Positions 8,641-15,441 of a DNA stretch of 36,026 nucleotides are shown piece after piece. Source of the stretch: Calditrichota bacterium (GTDB lineage Bacteria; Electryoneota; B3-LCP); contig JAGVQJ010000013.1 in the NCBI GenBank assembly GCA_020051775.1, forward strand, positions 1-36,026. The letters run 5' to 3'. The notes beneath the pieces were generated by a model. The model had not been told where the DNA came from. It saw only the letters and a program-made list of their open reading frames with translations, and did no database searches. The position numbers were made by a program, and so were the translations under genes. Position 1 is the first letter of the stretch. Each line of letters starts with the position of its first letter.

Positions 8641-9384
8641 CTATTCCAGTCCGAGTGCTTTTGACATGATAACCAACGCATGCATCGTCCGAATATTTAA
8701 CCTCTGTCGCTGAGCCAGACCTTGCAGGTGCATGAGGCAGGAATCGTCCACGGCAGTAATGATCTCTGCTCCACAACTGATGGCTGAGGCGAGCTTTTTA
8801 AGGCCGATTGCAGCCGATAATTCGGGAAATTTTACCGAGAACGTTCCACCGAAACCGCAGCATTCACCCGCATCCGGCGGTACAACCAATTCCAGATCCG
8901 TTATGCTGGACAATAATGAACGAGGTTCATGCTCAATCCCCAATTCACGTTTGCCGTGACAGGATTCATGTAAAGCGACTTTCCCAGGAAAGCGACCTTC
9001 GATGGCATGAATTCCCAATTGATGATAAATAAATTGTGTCCCCTCATAGATTCGATCTCGAACCAACTCCCACTGCCGTAAAGCCTGCGGTGAAAGTCCT
9101 AATTCACCATACAAGTTGCGAACCATACTCACACACGATCCCGAGGGCGCAACAATCCAATCATAAGATTCGAATAATCGTAAGAAACGCTCGGCCAGCG
9201 GTTTCGCCAGACGGCCTTGACCGCTATTGAAAGCTGGTTGACCACAGCAGGACTGGCTCGAAACGTAAATTGGTGCGACGCTAAAATATTTCAGCAGTCG
9301 CACCAAAGCCATTCCGGTTTCGGGGAAGAACTGCTCAGTATAGCAGGGGATGAATAGGGCGACTTTGGAATTAAGTAAGGCCAT
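8641..9384 (-). CDS. lutA: Lactate utilization protein A, CCG-domain Fe-S protein
   Basis: The protein (247 residues) consists of two cysteine-rich CCG domains. The first has a CCGQP core at 46-50 and GSC at 82-84; the second has HESCHGKR around 139-146 and ECCGFGGTF at 174-182. These bind an iron-sulfur centre as in heterodisulfide reductase-type subunits, and LutA/YkgE is the family with this length next to lutB and lutC. No SD is visible before the ATG at 9384, and a strong terminator hairpin with its T-run ends only 16 nt upstream. No promoter was found between that hairpin and the start, so expression may depend on read-through. Confidence 0.93.
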   Translation of the reverse strand: MALLNSKVALFIPCYTEQFFPETGMALVRLLKYFSVAPIYVSSQSCCGQPAFNSGQGRLAKPLAERFLRLFESYDWIVAPSGSCVSMVRNLYGELGLSPQALRQWELVRDRIYEGTQFIYHQLGIHAIEGRFPGKVALHESCHGKRELGIEHEPRSLLSSITDLELVVPPDAGECCGFGGTFSVKFPELSAAIGLKKLASAISCGAEIITAVDDSCLMHLQGLAQRQRLNIRTMHALVIMSKALGLE

Positions 9385-9399
9385 TGGATATCGGACAGG

Positions 9400-9437
9400 A
9401 AAAAAGGGGCTCGCTGATCAAAAAGGCGAACCCCTTT
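9400..9437 (-). terminator. Terminator or attenuator between selenoprotein genes and lutA
   Basis: On the minus strand AAAGGGG and CCCCTTT (7 bp) enclose an inner TCGC/GCGA stem and end in a run of six T. It lies 22 nt after the stop of the second selenoprotein gene and 16 nt before the lutA start, so it can end one transcript and limit the other. Confidence 0.75.
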
Positions 9438-9458
9438 AAGTTAGTGGACAGACATGTG

Positions 9459-9722
9459 TTACACCACATCCTTCTCCACAATCTCTCTCACCAGGGAAAT
9501 GGATTCGAAGACTACTCCTGCCCTCTTAAATAGATCCACCACCTGTTGGCGGTTGGCTGCGTCCCAACAACAAGCCACCTTTCCCGTTTCCAGATCAACG
9601 TAAGCCTGGTTCATTTTCATTCCCTTGACACCCACCGTCCGGTGAGTTTTCAATACCTTTGCTCAAGTCTTTTGGACCAGAGCTTCAGGCATGGCTGGAA
9701 GGTTGATCAGAAATTTCGGCAT
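9459..9722 (-). CDS. Putative selenoprotein B, DUF4242-like, Sec at codon 20
   Basis: The gene is 88 codons with TGA at codon 20 (9663-9665) read here as selenocysteine, then TAA at the end. The ATG at 9722 has AAAGGAG six nt upstream. The N-terminus reads MPKFLINLPAMPEALVQKT, then Sec, then AKVLKTHRT; the rest contains AYVDLETGKVACCWDAANRQ and LFKRAGVVFESISLVREIV. The C-terminal two thirds resemble DUF4242/SCO4226-like small ferredoxin-fold proteins, some of which bind nickel. It is 41/87 identical to its upstream neighbour, counting the TGA position. A hairpin with a GGAC loop starts the loop 22 nt after the TGA. The CC pair at 51-52 is a second possible metal or redox site. A conventional call would be a 64-residue ORF from a TTG at 9653, which lacks a well-spaced SD. 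Sec is inferred, not proven. Confidence 0.8.
9630..9647 (-). promoter_or_regulatory. Bacterial SECIS-like hairpin in selenoprotein B
   Basis: On the minus strand ACTCACC pairs with GGTGGGT (7 bp, one U.G) around a GGAC tetraloop at 9637-9640. The loop begins 22 nt after the TGA, within the 16-37 nt range described for bacterial SECIS elements. The loop opens with GG, as in the E. coli fdhF element. Confidence 0.72.
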
Positions 9723-9733
9723 TTGGATCTCCT

Positions 9734-9997
9734 TTACTTTAAATCCGACTCGAGAACTTCAGTAACCAGAGTCATAGATTCGTAAGTTACCCCAGCTCGA
9801 GAGAATAACTCCGCCAGGTGCTGCTGATTTACGGCTTCCCAACAGCAAACGGTTTTACCGCTGCCGACGTCCACGTAAGCTCGATCCATTTTAAGGGATT
9901 GATCTTCCGCCGTCCGGCGGGATCGCAATACCTTCAGTCATGCCCGTTTTACGTCCGTTTCGGACAGGGGCGGCATGGTAATGAGGAAACGAGGCAT
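9734..9997 (-). CDS. Putative selenoprotein A, DUF4242-like, Sec at codon 20
   Basis: The first gene of the tandem pair has the same length (88 codons) and the same in-frame TGA at codon 20 (9938-9940). The ATG at 9997 is preceded by GGAGG four nt upstream. It reads MPRFLITMPPLSETDVKRA, then Sec, then LKVLRSRRT; later come AYVDVGSGKTVCCWEAVNQQ and LFSRAGVTYESMTLVTEVL. Codons before the TGA differ from the paralogue mostly at third positions (for example CCT/CCG, TTC/TTT, ATT/ATC), so that part is under protein-level selection. A hairpin with a GGAC loop follows 22 nt after the TGA. The next gene starts 11 nt after its stop. Other genes here end in TGA and use TGG for Trp, so the genetic code is standard. 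The function is unknown; a metal-binding or redox role is inference. Confidence 0.8.
9901..9924 (-). promoter_or_regulatory. Bacterial SECIS-like hairpin in selenoprotein A
   Basis: On the minus strand CCGCC pairs with GGCGG around GGAC (9912-9915), extended by GATC pairing with GATC across a 2-nt AA bulge. The loop begins 22 nt after the TGA, exactly as in the paralogue. Compared with the other copy, an A-U pair becomes G-C, a compensatory change, and a U.G pair becomes C-G or is shifted. Confidence 0.72.
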
Positions 9998-10015
9998 GGT
10001 ACCTCCGCACGGTTC

Positions 10016-10043
10016 AGTTGGGGCGACATTTCTCACCCCAACT
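10016..10043. repeat. 8-bp perfect inverted repeat upstream of the selenoprotein operon
   Basis: AGTTGGGG and CCCCAACT are separated by 12 nt. The repeat sits directly downstream of a TGC-TATAAA extended -10 and 18 nt upstream of the start of selenoprotein A. No T-run follows on either strand, so it is more like an operator or leader hairpin than a terminator. Confidence 0.5.
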
Positions 10044-10044
10044 A

Positions 10045-10053
10045 TTTATAGCA
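10045..10053 (-). promoter_or_regulatory. Candidate extended -10 promoter of the selenoprotein operon
   Basis: TGCTATAAA on the minus strand fits an extended -10 (TGn before TATAAT-like). No good -35 hexamer was found at 16-18 nt, so this is tentative. Confidence 0.3.
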
Positions 10054-10083
10054 AATAGCCGACAGCGAACAGCTAAGAACTTT

Positions 10084-11337
10084 TTACGTTCCCGCCAGAT
10101 AATCGTCGGCATAAGCGATCTGTTCCGGAGTAAGTGCGTCAACCTTTAGACCCATCGTGGCCAGTTTCACGCTGGCAATCTCGCGATCTTGTGCTTCGGG
10201 AATATCATACACTTCCGCCTTCATCTGTTTGCCTTCCTTTACCAATCTGACTTGTGAGAGGAACTGATTGGCGAAGGACATATCCATCACCTCGGAAGGG
10301 TGACCTTCGGCGGCGGCCAGATTGACCAAACGACCCTGCGCTAACAGGTAGACGCGACGACCGTTCTTAAGCAGGTATTCTTCGCAATTATCGCGAATGG
10401 TACGTTTGGATTCAGCTAATGATTCCAAGTCTCCAATGTTGATCTCGACGTCGTAATGGCCGGTATTGCAGATAATGGCGCCGTCTTTCATTTTCTCGAA
10501 GTGGCGCTTAACGATGACGTCTTTCATGCCTGTGGCAGTGATGAAGATGTCGCCCACGGCGGCGGCTTCATCCATTGGCATCACTCGGAAACCTTCCAGA
10601 GTGGCTTTGAGTGCCTGAATGGGGTTAACTTCGGTGGCAATAACGTTGGCGCCCATGCCTCCGGCGCGTACACCGCAGCCCCGGCCGCAGTGCCCGTAGC
10701 CGGCCACCACAAAGTTCTTGCCCGCCAGCAACACGGAGGTCGCACGCAGAATGCCGTCAATGGACGACTGACCCGTGCCGTAAACGTTATCGAAGTCCCA
10801 CTTGGTTTCTGCGTCATTGACCGCAATAATGGGATATTTCAAGTCTTTGGCGGCGGCCATGGCGCGCATGCGATGTACGCCGGTGGTGGTCTCTTCGGTG
10901 CCGCCGGTGATGCCGGGGATTAATTCCTTGTGTTTGGTATGCAGAGTCATAATGAGATCTGCCCCGTCATCCAGCGTCAACGTGGGTTTGAAATCCAGTG
11001 TGCGTTCGATGCACCAGTAGAATTCTTCCACATTCATGCCGTGCCAGGCATAAATAGCAATGCCATTTTTTGCCAGCGCGGCGGCAATCTCATCCTGCGT
11101 GGAAAGAGGGTTGCAGCCGGACCAGGAAACCTCCGCACCCGCGGCGCGCAATGTTTCCACCAGCACGGCGGTTTCTTTGGTGACGTGCAGGCAACCAGCG
11201 ATGCGCTGGCCTTTCAGCGGTTGCGTCTTGGAATACTTCTCGCGCAGGGCCATCATGACCGGCATGCGGGATTCGGCCCATTCTATCTTCATACGGCCGG
11301 CTTCGGCCATCTTGAGGTCTTTGACTTTATAATTCAA
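10084..11337 (-). CDS. ahcY: Adenosylhomocysteinase
   Basis: The enzyme hydrolyses S-adenosylhomocysteine to homocysteine and adenosine, removing the product inhibitor of methyltransferases. The chosen start is a TTG at 11337 with AAAGGAG six nt upstream (417 residues); an in-frame ATG at 11367 lies before that SD. Visible motifs are HVTKETAVLVETL, LDDGAD, GGTEETTTGVHR, NDAETKWDFDNVYGTGQS and the NAD-binding GYGHCGRG near residue 213. The H in GYGHCGRG, the GTGQS sequence and the modest length fit the short archaeal/Thermotoga-like type of the enzyme. It follows metK on the same strand after a 93-nt gap, so synthesis and recycling of SAM products are encoded together. Confidence 0.96.
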   Translation of the reverse strand: MNYKVKDLKMAEAGRMKIEWAESRMPVMMALREKYSKTQPLKGQRIAGCLHVTKETAVLVETLRAAGAEVSWSGCNPLSTQDEIAAALAKNGIAIYAWHGMNVEEFYWCIERTLDFKPTLTLDDGADLIMTLHTKHKELIPGITGGTEETTTGVHRMRAMAAAKDLKYPIIAVNDAETKWDFDNVYGTGQSSIDGILRATSVLLAGKNFVVAGYGHCGRGCGVRAGGMGANVIATEVNPIQALKATLEGFRVMPMDEAAAVGDIFITATGMKDVIVKRHFEKMKDGAIICNTGHYDVEINIGDLESLAESKRTIRDNCEEYLLKNGRRVYLLAQGRLVNLAAAEGHPSEVMDMSFANQFLSQVRLVKEGKQMKAEVYDIPEAQDREIASVKLATMGLKVDALTPEQIAYADDYLAGT

Positions 11338-11372
11338 GCAACTCTCCTTTCGGTGAATAGTAGGCATGCGAG

Positions 11373-11407
11373 GACGCTTACTCCAACCATCATTGTTTGG
11401 AAGCGTC
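11373..11407 (-). other. Hairpin between metK and ahcY
   Basis: GACGCTT and AAGCGTC form a 7-bp stem around a 21-nt interior that itself contains CCAA/TTGG. It lies upstream of the ahcY SD. It is not followed by a T-run. It does not match a SAM or SAH riboswitch that I recognise. Confidence 0.35.
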
Positions 11408-11430
11408 GGCGTTCCCGCAGGTAGTCATTT

Positions 11431-12567
11431 TCAATCTTTCTGCAGTTCGCTGACCATGTCCACGCGCTCCCATGAGAAGTCATAGTCCTCCCTACCGAAA
11501 TGACCGTAGGCGGCGGTCTTGCGATAAATGGGTCGGCGCAGTTGCAGGCGGTCAATAATACCCGCCGGAGTCAGGTCGAAATGTTTGCGAATGAGTTCCA
11601 GGATGCGCTCATCAGCCACCTTGCCGGTCCCCTTGGTGTCCACCATGATGGAAACCGGTTCGGCCACGCCGATGGCATAGGCAATCTGCAGCAGGCACTG
11701 ATCCGCTAACCCAGCAGCCACGACATTTTTGGCCACCCAACGGGCGGCATATGCGGCGCTGCGATCAACCTTTGTGGGATCCTTGCCCGAGAAGGCGCCG
11801 CCGCCATGAGTCGCCATACCGCCGTAGGTATCCACGATGATCTTGCGACCGGTAAGCCCGGCATCACCCTGCGGTCCGCCGATTACGAATCGGCCGGTAG
11901 GATTGATGTGATATACGATCTTCTTCTCATTCATCAAATCCTTGGGGATAACGTTCAGGATGACGTGTTTGATGACCTCCTCACGGATCTGTTCATTGGT
12001 GACGTCGGGATTATGCTGGCAGGAAATAACTACGGTTTCAACCGCAACCGGTTTGCCGTCAACATATCGCACTGAAACTTGAGATTTGCCGTCAGGCCGC
12101 AGAAATTTCAATATGCCGCGCTTGCGAGCTTCGCTCAACCGGTGGCAGAGCTGGTGCGCTAGAGAGATGGGCAGCGGCATGAAGTTGGCGGTTTCATTCG
12201 TGGCGTACCCGATCATCATACCTTGGTCGCCGGCGCCGGCGCGATCCACCCCCATAGCGATGTCAGCGGATTGCTGATTGATGGAAGTCAATACGGCACA
12301 GGTTTCATAGTCGAATCCGAAATCAGCGCTGGTGTAGCCAATATCCTTGATTACACTGCGTGCAATCTGCGGGATATCCACATAGGTGGTCGTGGTGATT
12401 TCTCCACCGACCAGGCACAAACCCGTAGTCACGAAAGTTTCGCAAGCTACCCGTCCGAAGGGGTCTTCTTTGAAGACCGCGTCCAGAACCGCATCGCTAA
12501 TCTGATCCGCGACCTTGTCGGGATGTCCTTCCGTCACCGATTCTGAGGTGAAGATGAATTCTGCCAT
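11431..12567 (-). CDS. metK: S-adenosylmethionine synthetase
   Basis: MetK makes SAM from methionine and ATP. The 378 residues contain GHPDK at 14-18, GAGDQG at 111-116 with MMIGYA following, and the glycine-rich loop [19 protein letters not shown]. The family length is about 380-400. The ATG has GAGGAG four nt upstream. It is the first gene of a probable metK-ahcY unit. No clear promoter could be placed in the 73-nt gap before the next gene. Confidence 0.98.
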   Translation of the reverse strand: MAEFIFTSESVTEGHPDKVADQISDAVLDAVFKEDPFGRVACETFVTTGLCLVGGEITTTTYVDIPQIARSVIKDIGYTSADFGFDYETCAVLTSINQQSADIAMGVDRAGAGDQGMMIGYATNETANFMPLPISLAHQLCHRLSEARKRGILKFLRPDGKSQVSVRYVDGKPVAVETVVISCQHNPDVTNEQIREEVIKHVILNVIPKDLMNEKKIVYHINPTGRFVIGGPQGDAGLTGRKIIVDTYGGMATHGGGAFSGKDPTKVDRSAAYAARWVAKNVVAAGLADQCLLQIAYAIGVAEPVSIMVDTKGTGKVADERILELIRKHFDLTPAGIIDRLQLRRPIYRKTAAYGHFGREDYDFSWERVDMVSELQKD

Positions 12568-12640
12568 GTACTCCTCTTTCCTTTATTATTGTTGTGTATT
12601 GTTATATCATTCTGAAGCAATAAGACATGGAATCTGTTAT

Positions 12641-13276
12641 CTAAAAAGCAGAAATGCGCGCTCCAACCCGAAAACCGATGCCGGAGAAATCCAGTTGTTC
12701 CTGGGTGGGAAAACCCTGATCAGAGGTCCCGCTGCGACGAAGTTTACCGACATTGTAAAATAATTCTCCCAACAAGGCCGAGGTTGGAGTCAACGTATAT
12801 TCACCTCCCAACATGAACTGCATACCGAAGCCGTGGTAAAATCTGGTCTGAGGGTCAATATTCTCGTAATAATTTGCTTCGCGACTTAAAGCCAGCTCAT
12901 AACCTGCTCCCACGGTAAAATAGGGTCTTACGGCACTGCCGGGCAATAGGCGAATGGTCAAATGTCCCATTAATGGCAGCGCGAATAGAGAATATTTTAG
13001 ATCGGTACGAACTTCGCTGACAATAGTTTGGCCGGTGGTATCAACACTAACGACTGTTTCCTTTACGTATCTGCGCACGAAAAAATCCAACCCCAATCCA
13101 TAATCCACCATCTCATCGCCGCGGCTGGAACTGATACCGAAGATGAATCCGGTTTTAGCCCCTTTGGGGTCGAAGAACCCGAGTTTCAGATTTATTCCCT
13201 GAGCCGTGGAAACCAGGGAAACGCAGAGTATCAGTGCCAGCACACCGCTGTGAACAAATCGAGAACGATGGATCAT
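12641..13276 (-). CDS. Outer-membrane beta-barrel protein, function unknown
   Basis: A 211-residue protein with a signal peptide (about residues 1-27, GVLALILCVSLVSTAQG at its core). The mature part alternates short amphipathic strands and turns (YFTVGAGYELALS, GFGMQFMLGGEYTLTP, SGIGFRVGARISAF) and ends in an aromatic Phe, as expected of a small outer-membrane barrel. No specific family was recognised. The ATG at 13276 was chosen; a GTG at 13288 in frame would add four residues and neither has a strong SD. It lies 66 nt after the nucleotidyltransferase gene and may be co-transcribed. Confidence 0.75.
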   Translation of the reverse strand: MIHRSRFVHSGVLALILCVSLVSTAQGINLKLGFFDPKGAKTGFIFGISSSRGDEMVDYGLGLDFFVRRYVKETVVSVDTTGQTIVSEVRTDLKYSLFALPLMGHLTIRLLPGSAVRPYFTVGAGYELALSREANYYENIDPQTRFYHGFGMQFMLGGEYTLTPTSALLGELFYNVGKLRRSGTSDQGFPTQEQLDFSGIGFRVGARISAF

Positions 13277-13342
13277 GATGGGTCTCACAGTCTCAAGCAG
13301 TCGGTTGATATATTAAACAAATCATTCCCGCGGCCTGATAAA

Positions 13343-14332
13343 TCAGTCGAAAGATATCTCTGATTTATCCGAAATGTTCAGCTTTTTAAAGGCTCCGCTG
13401 ATCGAGGCTTCACGACCAATTATAGATCGGCGCAGCAGCGCGTTGGCTACCTGTGCCTTATCGCTGATAATGGAGTCCTGGATGATGCAACCTTCTATCC
13501 GAACTTCCTCACCGATGGTGGCGTAGGGGCCTATGATGGAATTTTCAATCTGTGCAGTGGGAGCGATAAACACCGGAGGCACGATGATGTTCCTCTGCTG
13601 GTATTGGGCGACATTCACACCAGGACTAGCCTGTCTTGATAGTAAGTGGCGATTGGAATCCAATAGTGTTTCAGGCGCGCCACAATCATACCAACCCTGG
13701 ACGGGAAAAGTAGTTATTTTCTCGCCCTTTTGCACTAAAAGCCGCAGGGCGTCAGTAATTTGATACTCACCTTTGGTGGTGATATTATTGCGAATAATCT
13801 CCTTAATGCATTCCTTCAATAAACTGCCGTTTTTGATGAAATAAAGACCGACTATTGCGAGATTGCTCGGCGGGTCAGACGATTTTTCGATCAGATCAAC
13901 GATCTGGCCGTTTTGTAACATGACCACGCCAAAACGCCGTGCATCCTCAACTTCGTGCACTCCTAAAGTGGAACAAGGGCTATCCAAAATCTCCCTTAAA
14001 TTTACATCAAAAATAGTGTCGCCTAATATAATCATGACCTCCTGGTCGTCATCTTTCAATCCTAAATTAACGGCATGTCCTAATCCCAAGGCTTGCGGTT
14101 GTTCCACGAATTCCAGATTGAGGTGAGAATAACGCTCCCGCGCCCAAAGCTCGAACATTTCCCCCAGATAGCCCACGATAAAAACAACCTGGTCAATCTT
14201 CGTAGTGACTACCTGATCCATGATGTGTGCAATGATGGGTTTGCCGGCCACATTCAACAGTACTTTGGGTTGGGTATGCGTATGCGGTCTTAACCGCGTA
14301 CCGATCCCGGCCACGGGTATAATGGCTTTCAT
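13343..14332 (-). CDS. Sugar-phosphate nucleotidyltransferase with left-handed beta-helix
   Basis: The N-terminal ~230 residues are a nucleotidyltransferase: the signature GIGTRLRPHTHTQPKVLL at 9-26, a catalytic-type GDTIFD near 104-109 and GEYQITDAL. The C-terminal ~90 residues contain hexapeptide-like repeats (IENSIIGPYATIGEEVRIEG, IIQDSIIS), the left-handed helix seen in long RmlA-like and GlmU-like enzymes. Such enzymes make an NDP-sugar from a sugar 1-phosphate and NTP; glucose-1-phosphate with dTTP or UTP is likely, but the substrate cannot be read here. It lies 107 nt after the isomerase gene at 14440-15441, consistent with a route from hexose 6-phosphates to nucleotide sugars. AGGAG lies 11 nt before the ATG. 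Confidence 0.88.
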   Translation of the reverse strand: MKAIIPVAGIGTRLRPHTHTQPKVLLNVAGKPIIAHIMDQVVTTKIDQVVFIVGYLGEMFELWARERYSHLNLEFVEQPQALGLGHAVNLGLKDDDQEVMIILGDTIFDVNLREILDSPCSTLGVHEVEDARRFGVVMLQNGQIVDLIEKSSDPPSNLAIVGLYFIKNGSLLKECIKEIIRNNITTKGEYQITDALRLLVQKGEKITTFPVQGWYDCGAPETLLDSNRHLLSRQASPGVNVAQYQQRNIIVPPVFIAPTAQIENSIIGPYATIGEEVRIEGCIIQDSIISDKAQVANALLRRSIIGREASISGAFKKLNISDKSEISFD

Positions 14333-14439
14333 GAATTAACAGGCTCCTGATCTGAGGGCATTTACACCATACAATCCATTGTAATGTAAGTAATTCTAAC
14401 GGCTGATTCAAGCAGAAATTGCTTTTTTTAAGCTCTTGG

Positions 14440-15441
14440 TTAACTCAGCGAAGTCTTGATGGCTGTGATCACGGGGATAGTCGTCGGATCAACACTCCTC
14501 AATTTTGCCAAATGGTAACTAATCCAATCCGTTTTATGGATCAAACTGTAGAGCCTTTCAAGTGGGTTATTTCCTTGTGAAAGAATGGGAATGCCTTCCA
14601 GACCCGCCTGCTGAAACGTATCCCGCACTGCCTTCATCATTTGTCGTTCTCGTTGTGGAGCATCCAAATCGTCCAAATACACGGCCACGGGATTAAATGA
14701 ATCCAGATAGCCGATATCAAGCGACTCCACCAGATTGTGCAAAGCCTCGGGCACGTCAAATACCACCGACAGGACTTTAGCGTTCTCCGCCAATTGCGCT
14801 TGAAACCGGCGCGCTACCGAAGCACTGATCCCTGCGCCTATAATCAGTGGCAGGCGGCGTAACAACCGTGTGCTCACTCCTCCCCCCGGCCCGGCTTGTT
14901 CACGCCACTCGATGCGCAACGATTCCAACAATCTGGCTAGAGATGCGCAATCTGGAAAGCTACCCGCCAAGGCGCCACTCGCACCAAGAATCCTGAGTAA
15001 CGGCAGGCTGGAATATCCCAAAGCCGCCCGCGGAGCGATGCCTGAAGGAATCGTCAGGTGTGGGATATTCTTGTTCTGCGCCAGTTGTTTCAGCGCGCCG
15101 CCAGAGGATACGGCAACTCCCTGGGCTCCGGCTGAAAGGGCCTTGTTGAAGGCGGTCAAGGTTTCACGAGTATCGCCTGAGTAGCTAACTGCCACTGCCA
15201 GAGTTCCAGGTCCAAACCAGGCGGGTGTATCCTCCCCTCTTAGCACAACCGTTGGTATCTTTAACTCAGTGCGAAAAAGATTGCACATAAGATCTGCGCC
15301 AATGGCGCTACCGCCGATTCCCAAAAATGCAATCCCGGTGGGAGGTTTCATTGTAGGCAGGGGCCATTCTGCCGCCAGGGTTGCAGCGTGAGAGAGCTGC
15401 ATAGGAAATTCCTCCAGCCATTGCCACATGCGATCAGGCAT
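14440..15441 (-). CDS. Bifunctional phosphoglucose/phosphomannose isomerase-like SIS protein
   Basis: The 333-residue protein has two SIS domains. GIGGSAIGADLMCNLF near residue 40, SYSGDTRETL near 90 and SSGGALKQLA near 115 mark the first one, in the order of the archaeal-type PGI/PMI family. These enzymes interconvert glucose 6-phosphate, fructose 6-phosphate and mannose 6-phosphate. The start at 15441 overlaps the end of ptsI by 8 nt and has GGGAGAAAG upstream inside ptsI, so the two are coupled. A longer ORF to 15480 would overlap ptsI more without an SD. Its place after PTS genes and before a sugar nucleotidyltransferase fits hexose-phosphate metabolism. Confidence 0.88.
   Translation of the reverse strand: MPDRMWQWLEEFPMQLSHAATLAAEWPLPTMKPPTGIAFLGIGGSAIGADLMCNLFRTELKIPTVVLRGEDTPAWFGPGTLAVAVSYSGDTRETLTAFNKALSAGAQGVAVSSGGALKQLAQNKNIPHLTIPSGIAPRAALGYSSLPLLRILGASGALAGSFPDCASLARLLESLRIEWREQAGPGGGVSTRLLRRLPLIIGAGISASVARRFQAQLAENAKVLSVVFDVPEALHNLVESLDIGYLDSFNPVAVYLDDLDAPQRERQMMKAVRDTFQQAGLEGIPILSQGNNPLERLYSLIHKTDWISYHLAKLRSVDPTTIPVITAIKTSLS

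Noticed and set aside
9459-9997. The two TGA codons as ordinary stops, i.e. a pair of pseudogenes or of 64-residue genes starting at TTG
   Set aside because: Both paralogues keep SD, ATG, the 19 pre-TGA codons, TGA position and the downstream hairpin. The TTG after the TGA has an AAGG only 2 nt upstream, too close for a normal SD.
10456-10923. Plus-strand 155-residue ORF opposite ahcY
   Set aside because: It is an antisense shadow of ahcY codon structure with no SD and low-complexity Gly/Ala/His composition.
12568-12640. SAM riboswitch upstream of metK
   Set aside because: The gap is only 73 nt and AT-rich, without recognisable paired elements.
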